64,000 bases of DNA from Arthrobacter sp. StoSoilA2 (GCF_019977195.1 NZ_AP024643.1:2046001-2110000); one strand, 5' to 3'; shown: positions 7,494 through 16,351, counted from the stretch's first letter. Program-made: numbers and translations. Notes: generated from the sequence alone by a model not told the origin.

Positions 7494-8670
7494 GGCTTTG
7501 GAGGTAGGAGGTCTTGCTGTATTCGGGGTTTTGCTTGCAGGCGTCGCCGGTGCAGCGTACTTCGCTCGTCAAGTCGTCGTGCCAAAATACAGCCGTCGTG
7601 AGAGTTTGCAAGTTCGGTCCGTGCACACCGACGGAGACGGATCTCTAGAAATCGAACTTCCCGATACGGAACAAACGAGGGCACCGGGACGATACAGCTT
7701 TTGGTTTGAGCAGGGGACAGGCCACGCTTGCCTCGGACCGGTCGTTGACTCCCACCCCGACCGAAACACAGTGGTCCGGGTGGTTGAGCGAGTGGAATCG
7801 GTGGACCTCAAACAAGCCAAGGCAGGTATTTGGAGTGGGTACGTTTACTCGAAACCGGAGCAACTTGGTATGCCGTACCAAGACGTTGAGATTCCAGTCG
7901 ACAACGGTGTCGCCCCAGCATGGAGATTTGACCTGCCCGCCGGTGACGAGGCGCAAACGACCTGGGCTATCCATATCCACGGCATGGGCGGTAAGCGGGC
8001 AGGCACTCTTCGCGGCATCCCGGTCGCAAGACGCCTGGGACTGACGTCGCTGGTAGTCTCGTTCCGCAACGACGGCGACGCCCCGCCGTCTTACGATGGC
8101 CGCTACAGCCTCGGCCAAGGCGAGTGGCGCGACGTCGAGGCCGCCATCAACTACGCCATTAGCAAAGGCGCTGAACGCATTATCCTTTTTGGATGGTCAC
8201 TTGGCGCGGCCATCGCCCTTCAAGCAACGGCCCTGTCGCAGAGCTCGTCACGAATAGCCGGGATGGTTCTCGACGCGCCCGTCTTCGACTGGCGAACCAC
8301 ACTGGCTGCGAATGCCAAGGCTGCAGGGTTGCCTCGGCCGCTCGTGCATTTGGGCTTCAGCATTCTTCGATCCAAGGCCCTCCGATGGGTGACCGGCCTT
8401 GGTGAACCCATCTGTCTCGATTCCCTGGACTGGCTGACGCGAGCAGCCGAACTGAAAAAGCCGATATTGGTCCTTCATGGGGAGAAAGACGACACAACAC
8501 CCTTCGAAGCATCCAAGAAAGCTGCCAGCCTGAGGCCAGACCTCATCAGGTTGGTGGAGTTTGAAGCTGACGGGCACTCTTTGGAGTGGAATGTCGACCC
8601 CGAAAAATGGGAGCGATCGGTCGAGGAGTGGTTCCACAGTCTCCCGTTGGCCTGCGCTAGTCCTGAATAA
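7471..8670 (+). CDS. membrane-anchored alpha/beta hydrolase
   Basis: A 399-residue protein. An N-terminal hydrophobic anchor (about residues 11-33, GGLAVFGVLLAGVAGAAYF) precedes an unassigned region and then an alpha/beta-hydrolase fold from about residue 160. The oxyanion region is HIHGMGG, the nucleophile is S243 in FGWSLGAAI, the acid is D340 or D341 in HGEKDDTTP and the base is H369 in DGHSLEW. This layout is that of actinobacterial anchored hydrolases of unknown substrate. It starts inside the EspR-like gene, indicating coupling; no internal start with a better ribosome site is obvious. It converges on a winged-helix gene, overlapping it by 14 bases. The catalytic triad supports an active enzyme; the substrate is unknown. 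Confidence 0.8.
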   Translation: MPTATSRRALEVGGLAVFGVLLAGVAGAAYFARQVVVPKYSRRESLQVRSVHTDGDGSLEIELPDTEQTRAPGRYSFWFEQGTGHACLGPVVDSHPDRNTVVRVVERVESVDLKQAKAGIWSGYVYSKPEQLGMPYQDVEIPVDNGVAPAWRFDLPAGDEAQTTWAIHIHGMGGKRAGTLRGIPVARRLGLTSLVVSFRNDGDAPPSYDGRYSLGQGEWRDVEAAINYAISKGAERIILFGWSLGAAIALQATALSQSSSRIAGMVLDAPVFDWRTTLAANAKAAGLPRPLVHLGFSILRSKALRWVTGLGEPICLDSLDWLTRAAELKKPILVLHGEKDDTTPFEASKKAASLRPDLIRLVEFEADGHSLEWNVDPEKWERSVEEWFHSLPLACASPE

Positions 8671-8941
8671 GCGGCAGAGCAATCGTAGGGGGTACTTGTA
8701 CTGAGTACTGGGCCGCTAGGTCCATGAGCTGGCACTCGACGAGTGAGACATCAGCGGAGTAACTCTGGTCGGCCAAAGCCTGAACGTAACCGGCCGACTC
8801 AAGGACGAGGAGATGACGCCGAACCGTTGCTCGCGAAGCCTGAAGTCCTGACGCCAACACGCCAGGGGAGGATGGTCCGCTTCTGATAAGGAAGCGAAGG
8901 ATCTGGCTCCGTGTTCGGTTCATCAAGATGGATGTCGACAT
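8657..8941 (-). CDS. ArsR-like winged-helix regulator
   Basis: A 94-residue protein with a winged helix-turn-helix in its first 60 residues (RSQILRFLIRSGPSSPGVLASGLQASRATVRRHLLVLESAGYVQ), the usual architecture of small ArsR/MarR-type repressors. No cysteine pair for metal sensing is present in the DNA-binding helix. The start may instead be ATG at 8923, six codons in, since neither has a good ribosome site. It is divergent from the second EspR-like gene, with a perfect inverted repeat between them. The 3' end overlaps the hydrolase end. Confidence 0.7.
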   Translation of the reverse strand: MSTSILMNRTRSQILRFLIRSGPSSPGVLASGLQASRATVRRHLLVLESAGYVQALADQSYSADVSLVECQLMDLAAQYSVQVPPTIALPLIQD

Positions 8942-8973
8942 TCAAACCACGGCTCAGGATTGTGGAGGATGCT

Positions 8974-8995
8974 TGCTGTAGACGGGTCTACAGCA
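8974..8995. promoter_or_regulatory. perfect inverted repeat between divergent regulators
   Basis: TGCTGTAGA (8974-8982) and TCTACAGCA (8987-8995) form a perfect nine-base inverted repeat with spacer CGGG. It lies between the divergent winged-helix gene and the EspR-like gene, the position expected of an operator. Its size suits a dimeric helix-turn-helix protein. Confidence 0.55.
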
Positions 8996-9125
8996 TCAGG
9001 ATACGCCTCATGCAGGCAGAGGAACAGATTCAATGCGCAGTCGATTGTTTAGTCACTGCGCTCGCGGAATACTGATGGCAATGCATCAGCATTTTCATCG
9101 AACGAGGCAGCCGGGAAGGTGGAGC

Positions 9126-9632
9126 ATGCCGGCACGAGACGCGAGCCGCAACGGCGAATTGTCACCGCAGGCCACTCTCGCCCGCCGACTAAACCTGCTG
9201 CTCGATGTCGTCGTGGCCGAGAGGGGTTCGCCCGTCACTTTCAGGGAGATTGAGGCCGGCCTCAGAGCTCGAGGAGTCAAGATCTCCAGAGCCAGATGGT
9301 TCTACATGAAGGATGGGACAGGGCGCCTGGTTAGTGACCCGGAGCTGCTCGCCGCTATTTGCGAGATGTTCGACGTCGATCCCTCCTATCTGCTGAACGG
9401 CGTCGAAGGCGACATCCCAGAACGCATCGATTCGCAGTTGGAGTTTGTGAAGTCTTTGAGGGCCGCGCGGGTGAAGTCATTCGCCGCTAGGACGCTCGGT
9501 GATGTCTCACCGGAAACGCTGCGCGCGATCTCCGAGTATCTAAATAAGGACATCGGCTTGCATCCGAATGGCGAGCGGGCGGCAGCTACTCCTCCAGGAC
9601 ATACCGAAGATGGGCGTCCAGTAACTCCTTGA
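9126..9632 (+). CDS. second EspR-like XRE-family regulator
   Basis: Same family as the product of 7035-7493: TLARRLNLLLDVVV, a helix-turn-helix region with SRARWFYMKDGTGRLVSDPELLAAICEMFDVDPSYLLNG, then the C-terminal module SQLEFVKSLRAARVKSFAARTLGDVSPETLRAISEYL. The two are clearly paralogous and aligned over their whole cores. I chose ATG 9126 (168 residues) because AAGGTGG stands eight bases before it and the upstream extension from 9033 is rich in His and Arg and unlike the family. The 3' end overlaps the convergent winged-helix gene by 47 bases. DNA binding is likely; targets are unknown. Confidence 0.75.
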   Translation: MPARDASRNGELSPQATLARRLNLLLDVVVAERGSPVTFREIEAGLRARGVKISRARWFYMKDGTGRLVSDPELLAAICEMFDVDPSYLLNGVEGDIPERIDSQLEFVKSLRAARVKSFAARTLGDVSPETLRAISEYLNKDIGLHPNGERAAATPPGHTEDGRPVTP

Positions 9633-9933
9633 TGCGGGCAGGATTGGCCGAGTAACGGGGGGAGCGGCCATGGCGCCGTCCGGCTTCCACATCGACCTCA
9701 ATCGCCCCGACCTGCTCCAGTGCGATGAGATGTTTGGCGACGCTGGGCTCGCCGGCGCTGACAGCTGCGACAATGTCCCCCCTGGACGCAGGACCGTTTG
9801 CCGTCAAGAACCTCAGAATCTCGTTCCGCGAGCGGTTTCCGAACGTCGCCACGGCGTCTTCGACGTCGGGTGACCAGGCGTCGTCGTGAGGCTGCGTGAT
9901 CCGTGGCATGCCTCCATTCTTGCTGAACAACAT
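9586..9933 (-). CDS. ArsR-like winged-helix regulator
   Basis: A 115-residue protein with an ArsR-type winged helix: AVATFGNRSRNEILRFLTANGPASRGDIVAAVSAGEPSVAKHLIALEQVGAIEVD, followed by a wing with GRSPRYSANPARIKELLDAHLRYVL. It has the same overall plan as the protein at 8657-8941, so each EspR-like gene in this island has a small winged-helix gene convergent on it or beside it. The start may be ATG at 9909 rather than 9933. It overlaps the EspR-like gene tail to tail. No metal-binding Cys motif is visible. Confidence 0.75.
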   Translation of the reverse strand: MLFSKNGGMPRITQPHDDAWSPDVEDAVATFGNRSRNEILRFLTANGPASRGDIVAAVSAGEPSVAKHLIALEQVGAIEVDVEAGRRHGRSPRYSANPARIKELLDAHLRYVLEE

Positions 9934-9955
9934 GGAAAAAGTAAGAACTGGAGTC

Positions 9956-9984
9956 TTGACGATACTTTAATTATCTTTGACAAT
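9956..9984 (+). promoter_or_regulatory. candidate promoter in AT-rich interval
   Basis: TTGACG (9956-9961) and GACAAT (9979-9984) are spaced 17 bases in an unusually AT-rich stretch between the minus-strand winged-helix gene and the plus-strand sigma-like gene. The -35 match is good and the -10 match is partial. Confidence 0.35.
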
Positions 9985-10082
9985 ATTTGTTAGAAGCTTG
10001 TGTTGTGGTCAGATCGCTACTAGCCACGTCGAGTCGCCCCATCTGGTGACGCTGAAGATATTCGAATCCGTTAGTCGAAGCG

Positions 10083-10991
10083 GTGAGAGCCATGAGCCTG
10101 GAACACCTGGCGGGCAACGCTGACATAAAGAACTCAAACCCATCCCCAGTGGACATTTCGCTGCTGAGTCCGGTGACACCCACCCTGACAGTACCCATCG
10201 ACCAAATGATGGGAGCAGTCGAAGGCGTGCGACGGTACGTCGTCTCGCACCTGGCTCGGATCGGCCGCTCATGCGACGTAGACGATGTCATGCAAGACAT
10301 CAGGGTGGCCGTGTGGGATGGGGTGACACGCGGAAACTACCGACAGATCGCTGGAGTTCCGTTCGAGGCCTGGGTGCAAGGCGTCACTGGGAATGTCTGC
10401 GCCGCGCACGTCCGCCGGGAACTCGGCCACAAGACGCTGCCGCTGCTTTTGGATCCGGGCAACGGTGAGAGCTCGGACATTCTCCAGCAGCTAACGGTGC
10501 TGGTTGTGTCCCGTGATTGCCGAGAAGCCGAGGAGATCATCGATCAAGAATGGGCGCACATGGTTCTGGGACTGACTCGGGCCGCTGTGTCAGCTACGGT
10601 GTGGCGCCTCGCAGTGGGCAGCCTTACCGAGCCGCGACGATACGCCCCTCCGTCGCCGCAAGACCGTCGCCGCTGGAATGCGGTCACCGCGGTTCGGCAG
10701 ACTGCAAAGACAATAAGCCAAGCGTTGGATGTAGATCCTGAAGCTGTGCACGACATGCCCGGTCTCTGCCGGCACGCCGTTGGTTGTCTGCCGAGTCCGC
10801 TGCTGCGGGGAGTGGCAGAAGCAATCGTTCTGCCCGAACATCACGGCGTCGAACGGCAGGTTGCCATAGCCGCGGTTGCCCAGGAGTTCAAAGTGACTGA
10901 TCGATATGTGGCAGTTCAAGTCGGTACTGCCCGTCGCCTATATCAAACGGCATGGCGAGTCATTCGCAGCTCTATGACCTCGACAGTTTGA
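10083..10991 (+). CDS. sigma-70/ECF-like protein
   Basis: A 302-residue protein whose region at about 45-115 matches sigma region 2: VRRYVVSHLARIG, then CDVDDVMQDIRVAVWDGV and GVPFEAWVQGVTGNVCAAHVRRE, corresponding to the core-binding and -10 recognition helices. The C-terminal part ends with a putative helix-turn-helix (VAIAAVAQEFKVTDRYVAVQVGTARRLYQTAWRVI) that could serve as region 4, but the linker of about 120 residues is longer than in standard ECF factors. The start is GTG 10083 or ATG 10092. It precedes the wall-hydrolase pair, so it may drive element transfer genes. Family call is moderately sure; promoter activity is inference. Confidence 0.6.
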   Translation: MRAMSLEHLAGNADIKNSNPSPVDISLLSPVTPTLTVPIDQMMGAVEGVRRYVVSHLARIGRSCDVDDVMQDIRVAVWDGVTRGNYRQIAGVPFEAWVQGVTGNVCAAHVRRELGHKTLPLLLDPGNGESSDILQQLTVLVVSRDCREAEEIIDQEWAHMVLGLTRAAVSATVWRLAVGSLTEPRRYAPPSPQDRRRWNAVTAVRQTAKTISQALDVDPEAVHDMPGLCRHAVGCLPSPLLRGVAEAIVLPEHHGVERQVAIAAVAQEFKVTDRYVAVQVGTARRLYQTAWRVIRSSMTSTV

Positions 10992-11042
10992 GTCATGTTG
11001 CCCATTTGTATGCCGAGCCATGAACAGGCCTAGGAGGCGAAC

Positions 11043-11756
11043 ATGGCTGAATCTGCATTGCGAGGGCGAGCAACTCGTCGATGGATCTTTTGCCTAGCAT
11101 TGGCGATAATCCTCGGCGCACTCCTTCTTCTCCTAGTTGGACCGCGAGAGTCGCCGTCAACGAAAGGGACGGGTGCCCCATCGGCAGAGCCTCAAACGCA
11201 TACGTCTCGGCCGAGCATTTCCCCGACGAATGCGCCGAAACCAACGACGTCAGTTCCACTCTCTAAGGCGCCGGCGTCCGTTCCGCCTGTCACGGCCGAT
11301 TATCGCGCGCTTGCTTCCGCGGCCGCCGTGGCTATCTATAGCTGGGACACCCGAAGTTCGTCCTATTCGGATGTGTACGCTCGAATTCGGGGTTGGTGGT
11401 TCGTCCTCCCTGACGGATCAAATCCACTGGCGGTCCTGGTCCAGGAGTTTGAGGCAACGGGCATAAACGCGGGGTCCTTCGCTTCGCTTGCGGGCCAAGG
11501 TGCCTACAGGGTAGCAACGTTCGAATCCATCGCATGCGACAACGAACTCGTAAAAGTTCGTGAACGTCCGGCTCCGTGGCTGGGGCTTCATGTCTGCACG
11601 GTTCGACTCAAGGTCGTTGACCAGACAGTCAGTAGCAGCAATTCATACACAGCGCCGGTCAGTGTCATGGCCAATTGCCCGCCGGCAGCGACCGCGCCGC
11701 CTGATCGATGCCAAATGGTCGGTTTCTACGCATCGACTAGCAGGATCGTCTACTGA
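11043..11756 (+). CDS. membrane-anchored protein, conjugation-element type
   Basis: A 237-residue protein with a short basic N-terminus (RGRATRRW), one transmembrane helix (about residues 15-33, IFCLALAIILGALLLLLVG), a Pro/Ser/Thr-rich linker (about 34-85) and an extracytoplasmic domain to the end containing conserved-looking cysteines. This bitopic layout, followed immediately by an NlpC/P60 hydrolase, is common in actinobacterial integrative conjugative elements. The TGA stop shares its last base with the ATG of the next gene, so the two are translationally coupled. I cannot assign a named family. Confidence 0.7.
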   Translation: MAESALRGRATRRWIFCLALAIILGALLLLLVGPRESPSTKGTGAPSAEPQTHTSRPSISPTNAPKPTTSVPLSKAPASVPPVTADYRALASAAAVAIYSWDTRSSSYSDVYARIRGWWFVLPDGSNPLAVLVQEFEATGINAGSFASLAGQGAYRVATFESIACDNELVKVRERPAPWLGLHVCTVRLKVVDQTVSSSNSYTAPVSVMANCPPAATAPPDRCQMVGFYASTSRIVY

Positions 11757-12865
11757 TGGCGCATCCGGCTTTGGTGATGGCCGTAGCCAGGCGCCGAACG
11801 CTCGTTCGGACTGCAACCGCCGTCGTTCTCGTCATCGTGCTTTCTCTGGGTGTTGTCGTCAGTGCTGTCGCTTTAGCCCTTGCGGGCGACAAGCCGGAAT
11901 CACCTGTCGGGTGCGTCTCAAGCGGCGGCGTTGTCACACAAAGCGTCCTCGAGAACAGTGGCTCTAGGCCGGATGGCCAAGCCGTTGGACTCTCCGCAGG
12001 ACAGATTGCTGTGGCCCAGGGGTACATTTCCGTCGGGAAGAAACTTGGCCTTCCTCGTGGGGCGATGGTGATCGCAATAATGATGTCTCTTCAGGAGTCG
12101 ACCCTCAGGATGCTCGCCAACGCGAATGTCCCTGCGTCGTTTCAGTTTCCTCATGACGGGGTCGGGAGCGACCACGACTCAGTAGGCTCGGCACAGCAGC
12201 GGCCAGCGGCCGGATGGGGAACCGTTGCGGAGCTGATGGATCTTTCTTACAACGCACGAGCATTCTATGGAGGGCCGTCTGGACCGAATCACGGTAGTCC
12301 TCGAGGTTTGCTGGATGTGCCAGGCTGGTCGGCCATGAGCAAAGGGCAAGCTGCCCAAGCCGTCCAAGTCTCAGCGTTCCCAGAGCTCTATGCTCGATGG
12401 GAACCACAGGCGGCGGCCATCGTGGATCTGCTTCAGGGTGTTGCCCCCGCCCCGACGTGCGAGGCAGTGGAGAGCGGCCGGCCAGATTCGGTCTCTGCAG
12501 AGGGTCTGCCTCAAATCCGACAGGACATTCTGCGCTTCACCCAAGCTGGTGTAGGCGGCACCTATATCTGGGGTGGTACGGCTTTCAAAGCCTGGGACTG
12601 TTCCGGCTTTGTGCAATGGATTTATCGTCAAGTTGGAATCGAACTGCCACGAGTAGAGCAGTGGCGAGTTGGACGAATGACGGCCAGGCCACAAATCGGG
12701 GACCTTGTAGTGCAGAACCCTCAGGGTCCCTACAACTGGGGGCATGTAGGCATCTACGCGGGTGACGGGATGATGTACAGCGCACTCAACCCTTCAGCGG
12801 GAACCTTGTTGCATCCGATCGACTGGAATCCGGGTACGGCCTATTTCGACCTTTTAGTGAAATAG
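11756..12865 (+). CDS. NlpC/P60 peptidoglycan hydrolase with lytic N-domain
   Basis: A 369-residue exported wall hydrolase. A signal/anchor helix spans about residues 17-43. A central domain (about 80-225) has the segment DSVGSAQQRPAAGWGT seen in conjugation-associated lytic proteins. The C-terminal NlpC/P60 domain (about 250-369) carries catalytic C282 in WDCSGFV and H330 in NWGHVGIY. NlpC/P60 enzymes cut between D-glutamate and diaminopimelate in the stem peptide. Coupled to the upstream membrane protein, it most likely opens the wall for a transfer apparatus. No relaxase, coupling protein or VirB4-like gene is in the window, so the transfer region is incomplete or lost. Confidence 0.85.
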   Translation: MAHPALVMAVARRRTLVRTATAVVLVIVLSLGVVVSAVALALAGDKPESPVGCVSSGGVVTQSVLENSGSRPDGQAVGLSAGQIAVAQGYISVGKKLGLPRGAMVIAIMMSLQESTLRMLANANVPASFQFPHDGVGSDHDSVGSAQQRPAAGWGTVAELMDLSYNARAFYGGPSGPNHGSPRGLLDVPGWSAMSKGQAAQAVQVSAFPELYARWEPQAAAIVDLLQGVAPAPTCEAVESGRPDSVSAEGLPQIRQDILRFTQAGVGGTYIWGGTAFKAWDCSGFVQWIYRQVGIELPRVEQWRVGRMTARPQIGDLVVQNPQGPYNWGHVGIYAGDGMMYSALNPSAGTLLHPIDWNPGTAYFDLLVK

Positions 12866-13622
12866 GCTAGGCCGAAACCGTGCCAGTTCAAGGTCAGACG
12901 CGATGTGCTCTTTCCTTCGAGTGACATAAGCGACACGCATCCCACCGCCGTGTCCCTGGCGAAAGTTAGGGGATGGGTGTCATGGACCTGCCGCGCCGCA
13001 TGCCTTAGCAGCGGCCGTTCAGACGGAACTGTCTCCACCCTTCCCGGACTTGAGAGTTGGTGCGAGCTCTGGCGATCTTCAGGCCGTGCCTATGCATCAC
13101 GGGCGAGATGGGTTGACGACCCCAGTCCCAGCGGGTCACCAGGTCGAGGCTATACCAGGTGTCTGCCTACGACGTCGCGAATGCCGTCGGCCCCTACCGG
13201 TACAGCGATCCCGGCGTTCCGTCCGAAAGCCGTGCGGAAGGTCGAGACACCGTGCCGGCTCCTGCTGTCGAGGCGCTGAACTTCTACCTGGGCACCAGCG
13301 GTGCCGATGTGGTGCTGGGCCTGGAACCGGTCGGAGGCGCTTCGTGCAGTCCAACGTCTCGCTTTCTGCAGATGGGCGGGGATGGCCAGCGTGCTGCTCA
13401 ACCGATGAGCGGGCAGCCGATGTGGACCCTTATGGTGGCTGAGCTGGCAGGCCTCCGGGGAGTAATGCCACATTTCTTGCTGCTGCCGTTCGTCTTTCAA
13501 TGTCAGGCTTAAGACGGAGGGCCCGCTTGGTCTCTTAGGCAGCGAGTTGGAAAAACGTCCTGCGAGCCGAGTTGCGCTCCGGCGCCTACGCGCCACGGGA
13601 GTTCGTCTCGATCTGACCCATT
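12866..13622. other. gap with no supported gene
   Basis: About 757 bases between the wall hydrolase and the AraC gene. Open frames exist on both strands (for example plus 13159-13512 and minus 13150-13626), but none resembles a known family and they contradict each other. Breaks between frames suggest a decayed sequence. This is the probable edge of the conjugative-type segment; no attachment repeat of the tRNA-Leu 3' end was found here. Confidence 0.5.
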
Positions 13623-14759
13623 TCAAACTCTGCCGGAGCGGACGTTCTTCCAGAGAGTTTCACCAGGAAGTTCTCCGAATTGTTGTCGGTAGACGTTAGC
13701 GAAGCGTCCAAGGTGCTGAAATCCCCATCGGCGGGCAATTGATGCCACAGTATGTTCATGCGGATTCGTGATTAGTAGGTCTGCGCGAACCCTGGCGAGC
13801 CGCACGTTCCGCAGGTAGGCCATCGGTGCGATGTCCAGGTACCGCTGAAAACCGTCCTCGAGGGAGCGCACGCTGACATGGGCGCGAGCAGCCAGGTCGC
13901 CAACGGTATTGACTGCCATAGGATCGCTGTCAATGAGCTCTCTGACTACACTGATCGCTGTGGGTGGGGCAGGTTTTCCGCGGTCAGTGATGGCGTCCGA
14001 GTAGTTGTGGGGCTGGGATACCAGAAGCGAAGTCGCCAAAAGTTCAGACAGAACGGATGCAGTCTTCGGCTCCGCAGCCAAACCGGCGGGGTCACGGGAC
14101 TCCGCCTGCAGCATCTGGAGAGCACGAATTAGAGAGGAGCTTCGCGTCCGAGTCGGGTCCAAGTCTAGTTGAAATCGAATCCCAGTTGACGGTGCCTTAC
14201 CGGTCAATTGTGTGAGCATTCGGTCAAGCAGGGCGCGGTCCACTCGCAACGACACCAACTCAGCGTCCGGACTCCAGTTCTCAAAATACGAGATCTGTTC
14301 CGGGTCGATGACGGCGCCTCTCAGGCTGGTGACAATCTGGCTACTACGGCCCGATCGGATCTCAAGGGCGCCATGCGGTGCGAAGCAAACGACATATATC
14401 GACGGCGGTGGTGCGGTCACGCTCACGTCGCTGCCGAAGCGGATCCGGCCCAGATTGATGCCCGGTAATTCAGCCACGCGGAGCTTGAAGGAGAAATCAA
14501 CCAGGCCCTTTTTAACGACCAAAGTTGAACGCGCATAGGTTCTCTCGATGGCTTGTTGGGCCTCGTCCGGATTGACAGTGCTATAAAATCGACCTCCCGT
14601 ACGGTGAAGCCAGCTCAAGCCGGGCTGCTGGGATATATCCTCCACTTGCCTTGCCCTTCCGATACAGTCAAGAGCATGCGTGGAGCCCCGTCCACCGCCC
14701 TTTGGCCGGATAATACCACGATGGTCCGGTAACCGGACCATCGCAGCAGAATATGCCAA
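13623..14759 (-). CDS. AraC-family transcriptional regulator
   Basis: Up to 378 residues. The N-terminal two thirds fit the AraC-binding-like effector domain of the AraC_binding_2 type (RFYSTVNPDEAQQAIERTYARS onward, DPEQISYFENW). The C-terminal 100 residues form the double helix-turn-helix: GDLAARAHVSVRSLEDGFQRYLDIAPMAYLRNVRLARVRADLL, then VASIARRWGFQHLGRFANVYRQQFGELPGETL. The first 40 or so residues from ATG 14759 look unlike the family, and GTG at 14645 is a possible start. It is transcribed away from nothing and lies downstream of the flavin monooxygenase group on the same strand, which it may control. Confidence 0.85.
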   Translation of the reverse strand: MAYSAAMVRLPDHRGIIRPKGGGRGSTHALDCIGRARQVEDISQQPGLSWLHRTGGRFYSTVNPDEAQQAIERTYARSTLVVKKGLVDFSFKLRVAELPGINLGRIRFGSDVSVTAPPPSIYVVCFAPHGALEIRSGRSSQIVTSLRGAVIDPEQISYFENWSPDAELVSLRVDRALLDRMLTQLTGKAPSTGIRFQLDLDPTRTRSSSLIRALQMLQAESRDPAGLAAEPKTASVLSELLATSLLVSQPHNYSDAITDRGKPAPPTAISVVRELIDSDPMAVNTVGDLAARAHVSVRSLEDGFQRYLDIAPMAYLRNVRLARVRADLLITNPHEHTVASIARRWGFQHLGRFANVYRQQFGELPGETLWKNVRSGRV

Positions 14760-15027
14760 GCCGAAAAGTTCTAAGCCCGCGCTGGAGGTGAACCAGTAAC
14801 CACTTCCCGTGAATCACGGTCCAACAATTGTCGAGGCCCCCGGGTCACCAGCCTCAGAACTAGTCAAATCAGATCAAACAAGAATGCGTGACTGGTCGCC
14901 TCCACCGGCACCACACGATCTACTGCAGCCACCATCAGCCAGCGGAGTATGGACAGCCTGCCGGATCGGGAGCTTTCAAAGCCGGACATTCGCATTTTGG
15001 ATTCAGCTGGGGCAGGGGTTTGGGCGG

Positions 15028-16326
15028 TCAGGTTGCGGGGATGTCGATGAGGGGTTCGAGGTTGGCGGTGCCGCCGCATTCTTTTGCGAGGACGGGCATG
15101 ATTTCTTCGGCGAAGATGTGCATCTGTTCTTTTACTTCGTCTCCGGTCAGGCCTGGGGTTTCGAAGATCGGCAGGACGAGGTAGTCCTCAAAGCCGGCCT
15201 GGTAATCGGCCATCAATCCATCGATAACCTGTTGCACGCTGCCGTGCAGCATCAGCCCGTTCTGGTCGAAGAACTCGCCGGTCATCCGCGCTCCGGCCGG
15301 GATGTGGACGCCGCTGATAAGGGACTCGGCAATGTAGTTCGGGAAGTGGTAAAGCCCAGCACGTTTCTCGGGGGTGGGATCGCCTACGTGAATGAACCGC
15401 AGGAAGGAGACGCCGCGTTTCCTGGCCGAGTCCCAGCCGAATTTGAATTCGCCACCGTTGTTCCGGTCAGGCCAGCCGGCCTGTTCGGATTCAGTGTGGT
15501 AGGCGTCGAGCACTTCTTTGACCTGGTCGCCTCCGGCGCCGAGGTGACATACGTTATAGCCTCGCCTCGCGGCCGAACGCACGGAAGCGGTGCTCAATGC
15601 CGTCTGCCAGACTTGGGGGTACGGGGTCTGCAGGGGCTGCGGGTAAACGGACAGTTCCTTCAGGTAGGCCTGGCCATCCCGCACTTCGATGACGTCTTCC
15701 AGGCTTCGTTCCAGGCCGGGCTGGGAGAAGTAGGCTTCGGTGATGCGTGAAGGCCATGTCAGCCACTTGGGCGGCACCGACAGGAAGGACCCGTGGTAGG
15801 AGAAGGACGGTTCGGTCCAGGCCTTGAGGATGATTTCCATGGCCTCATCGAAGAGCGCGTCGCTGCGGTACCGGTCCACGTCTGAGGAGCCGTATGCCTG
15901 GCTGAACGGTTCTGTTTCCCGGGTTCCGCCTCCCCTTCCGACGCCGAATTCCAGCCGTCCTCCAGAAAGTACGTCCAGGTAGCCCGCTTGCTCAGCGAGG
16001 CGCAGTGGGTGATGCCGCTGCAGGATATTGGCCATCTGTCCGATGCGGATCTTCGATGTTTTCATCGCGATCGCGGCACCGGCCTGGAGCGGATTTGGCG
16101 AGAACTCGGCGCCCTCGGGCTGAAAATGGTGCTCGGTGAGCCAGAAGTAGTGGAATCCCAATTCTTCTGCGAGGACGGCTTGTTCGATCTGCTGGACGGC
16201 TACGCGTTGGTAGGACCGGTGGATCGCGGCCATGTCCGCGCTGGGGAAAGTGACATTCCGGTCCCCGGCGCTAGTAGTCATCGGCAAATCAGTTCCGCCG
16301 TTGTGGAGGCAGGAAAACTCAATCAT
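15028..16326 (-). CDS. LLM-class flavin-dependent monooxygenase, copy 1
   Basis: A 432-residue bacterial-luciferase-like (LLM) oxygenase. These use reduced FMN supplied by a separate reductase to hydroxylate, cleave or Baeyer-Villiger-oxidise organic substrates. The typical pattern is present: ELGFHYFWLTEHHF, MKTSKIRIGQMANILQRHHPLRLAEQAGYLDVLSGGRLEFGVGRG, and FIHVGDPTPEKRAG late in the chain. The start is ATG 16326 with GAAAGGA upstream; a longer frame toward 16563 is open only because it runs through the upstream region. The flavin reductase at 17242-17760 is the obvious partner. An identical gene is at 17825-19123. The 326-base gap to the Nudix gene means this copy carries its own promoter region. 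Confidence 0.92.
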   Translation of the reverse strand: MIEFSCLHNGGTDLPMTTSAGDRNVTFPSADMAAIHRSYQRVAVQQIEQAVLAEELGFHYFWLTEHHFQPEGAEFSPNPLQAGAAIAMKTSKIRIGQMANILQRHHPLRLAEQAGYLDVLSGGRLEFGVGRGGGTRETEPFSQAYGSSDVDRYRSDALFDEAMEIILKAWTEPSFSYHGSFLSVPPKWLTWPSRITEAYFSQPGLERSLEDVIEVRDGQAYLKELSVYPQPLQTPYPQVWQTALSTASVRSAARRGYNVCHLGAGGDQVKEVLDAYHTESEQAGWPDRNNGGEFKFGWDSARKRGVSFLRFIHVGDPTPEKRAGLYHFPNYIAESLISGVHIPAGARMTGEFFDQNGLMLHGSVQQVIDGLMADYQAGFEDYLVLPIFETPGLTGDEVKEQMHIFAEEIMPVLAKECGGTANLEPLIDIPAT

Positions 16327-16351
16327 GACGTTCCTTTCGTCTTCGTCGTTG

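Noticed and set aside
13050..13626. Overlapping frames on both strands as a possible transposase or enzyme remnant
   Set aside because: None of the translations showed a recognisable motif in order; listed only as a gap.
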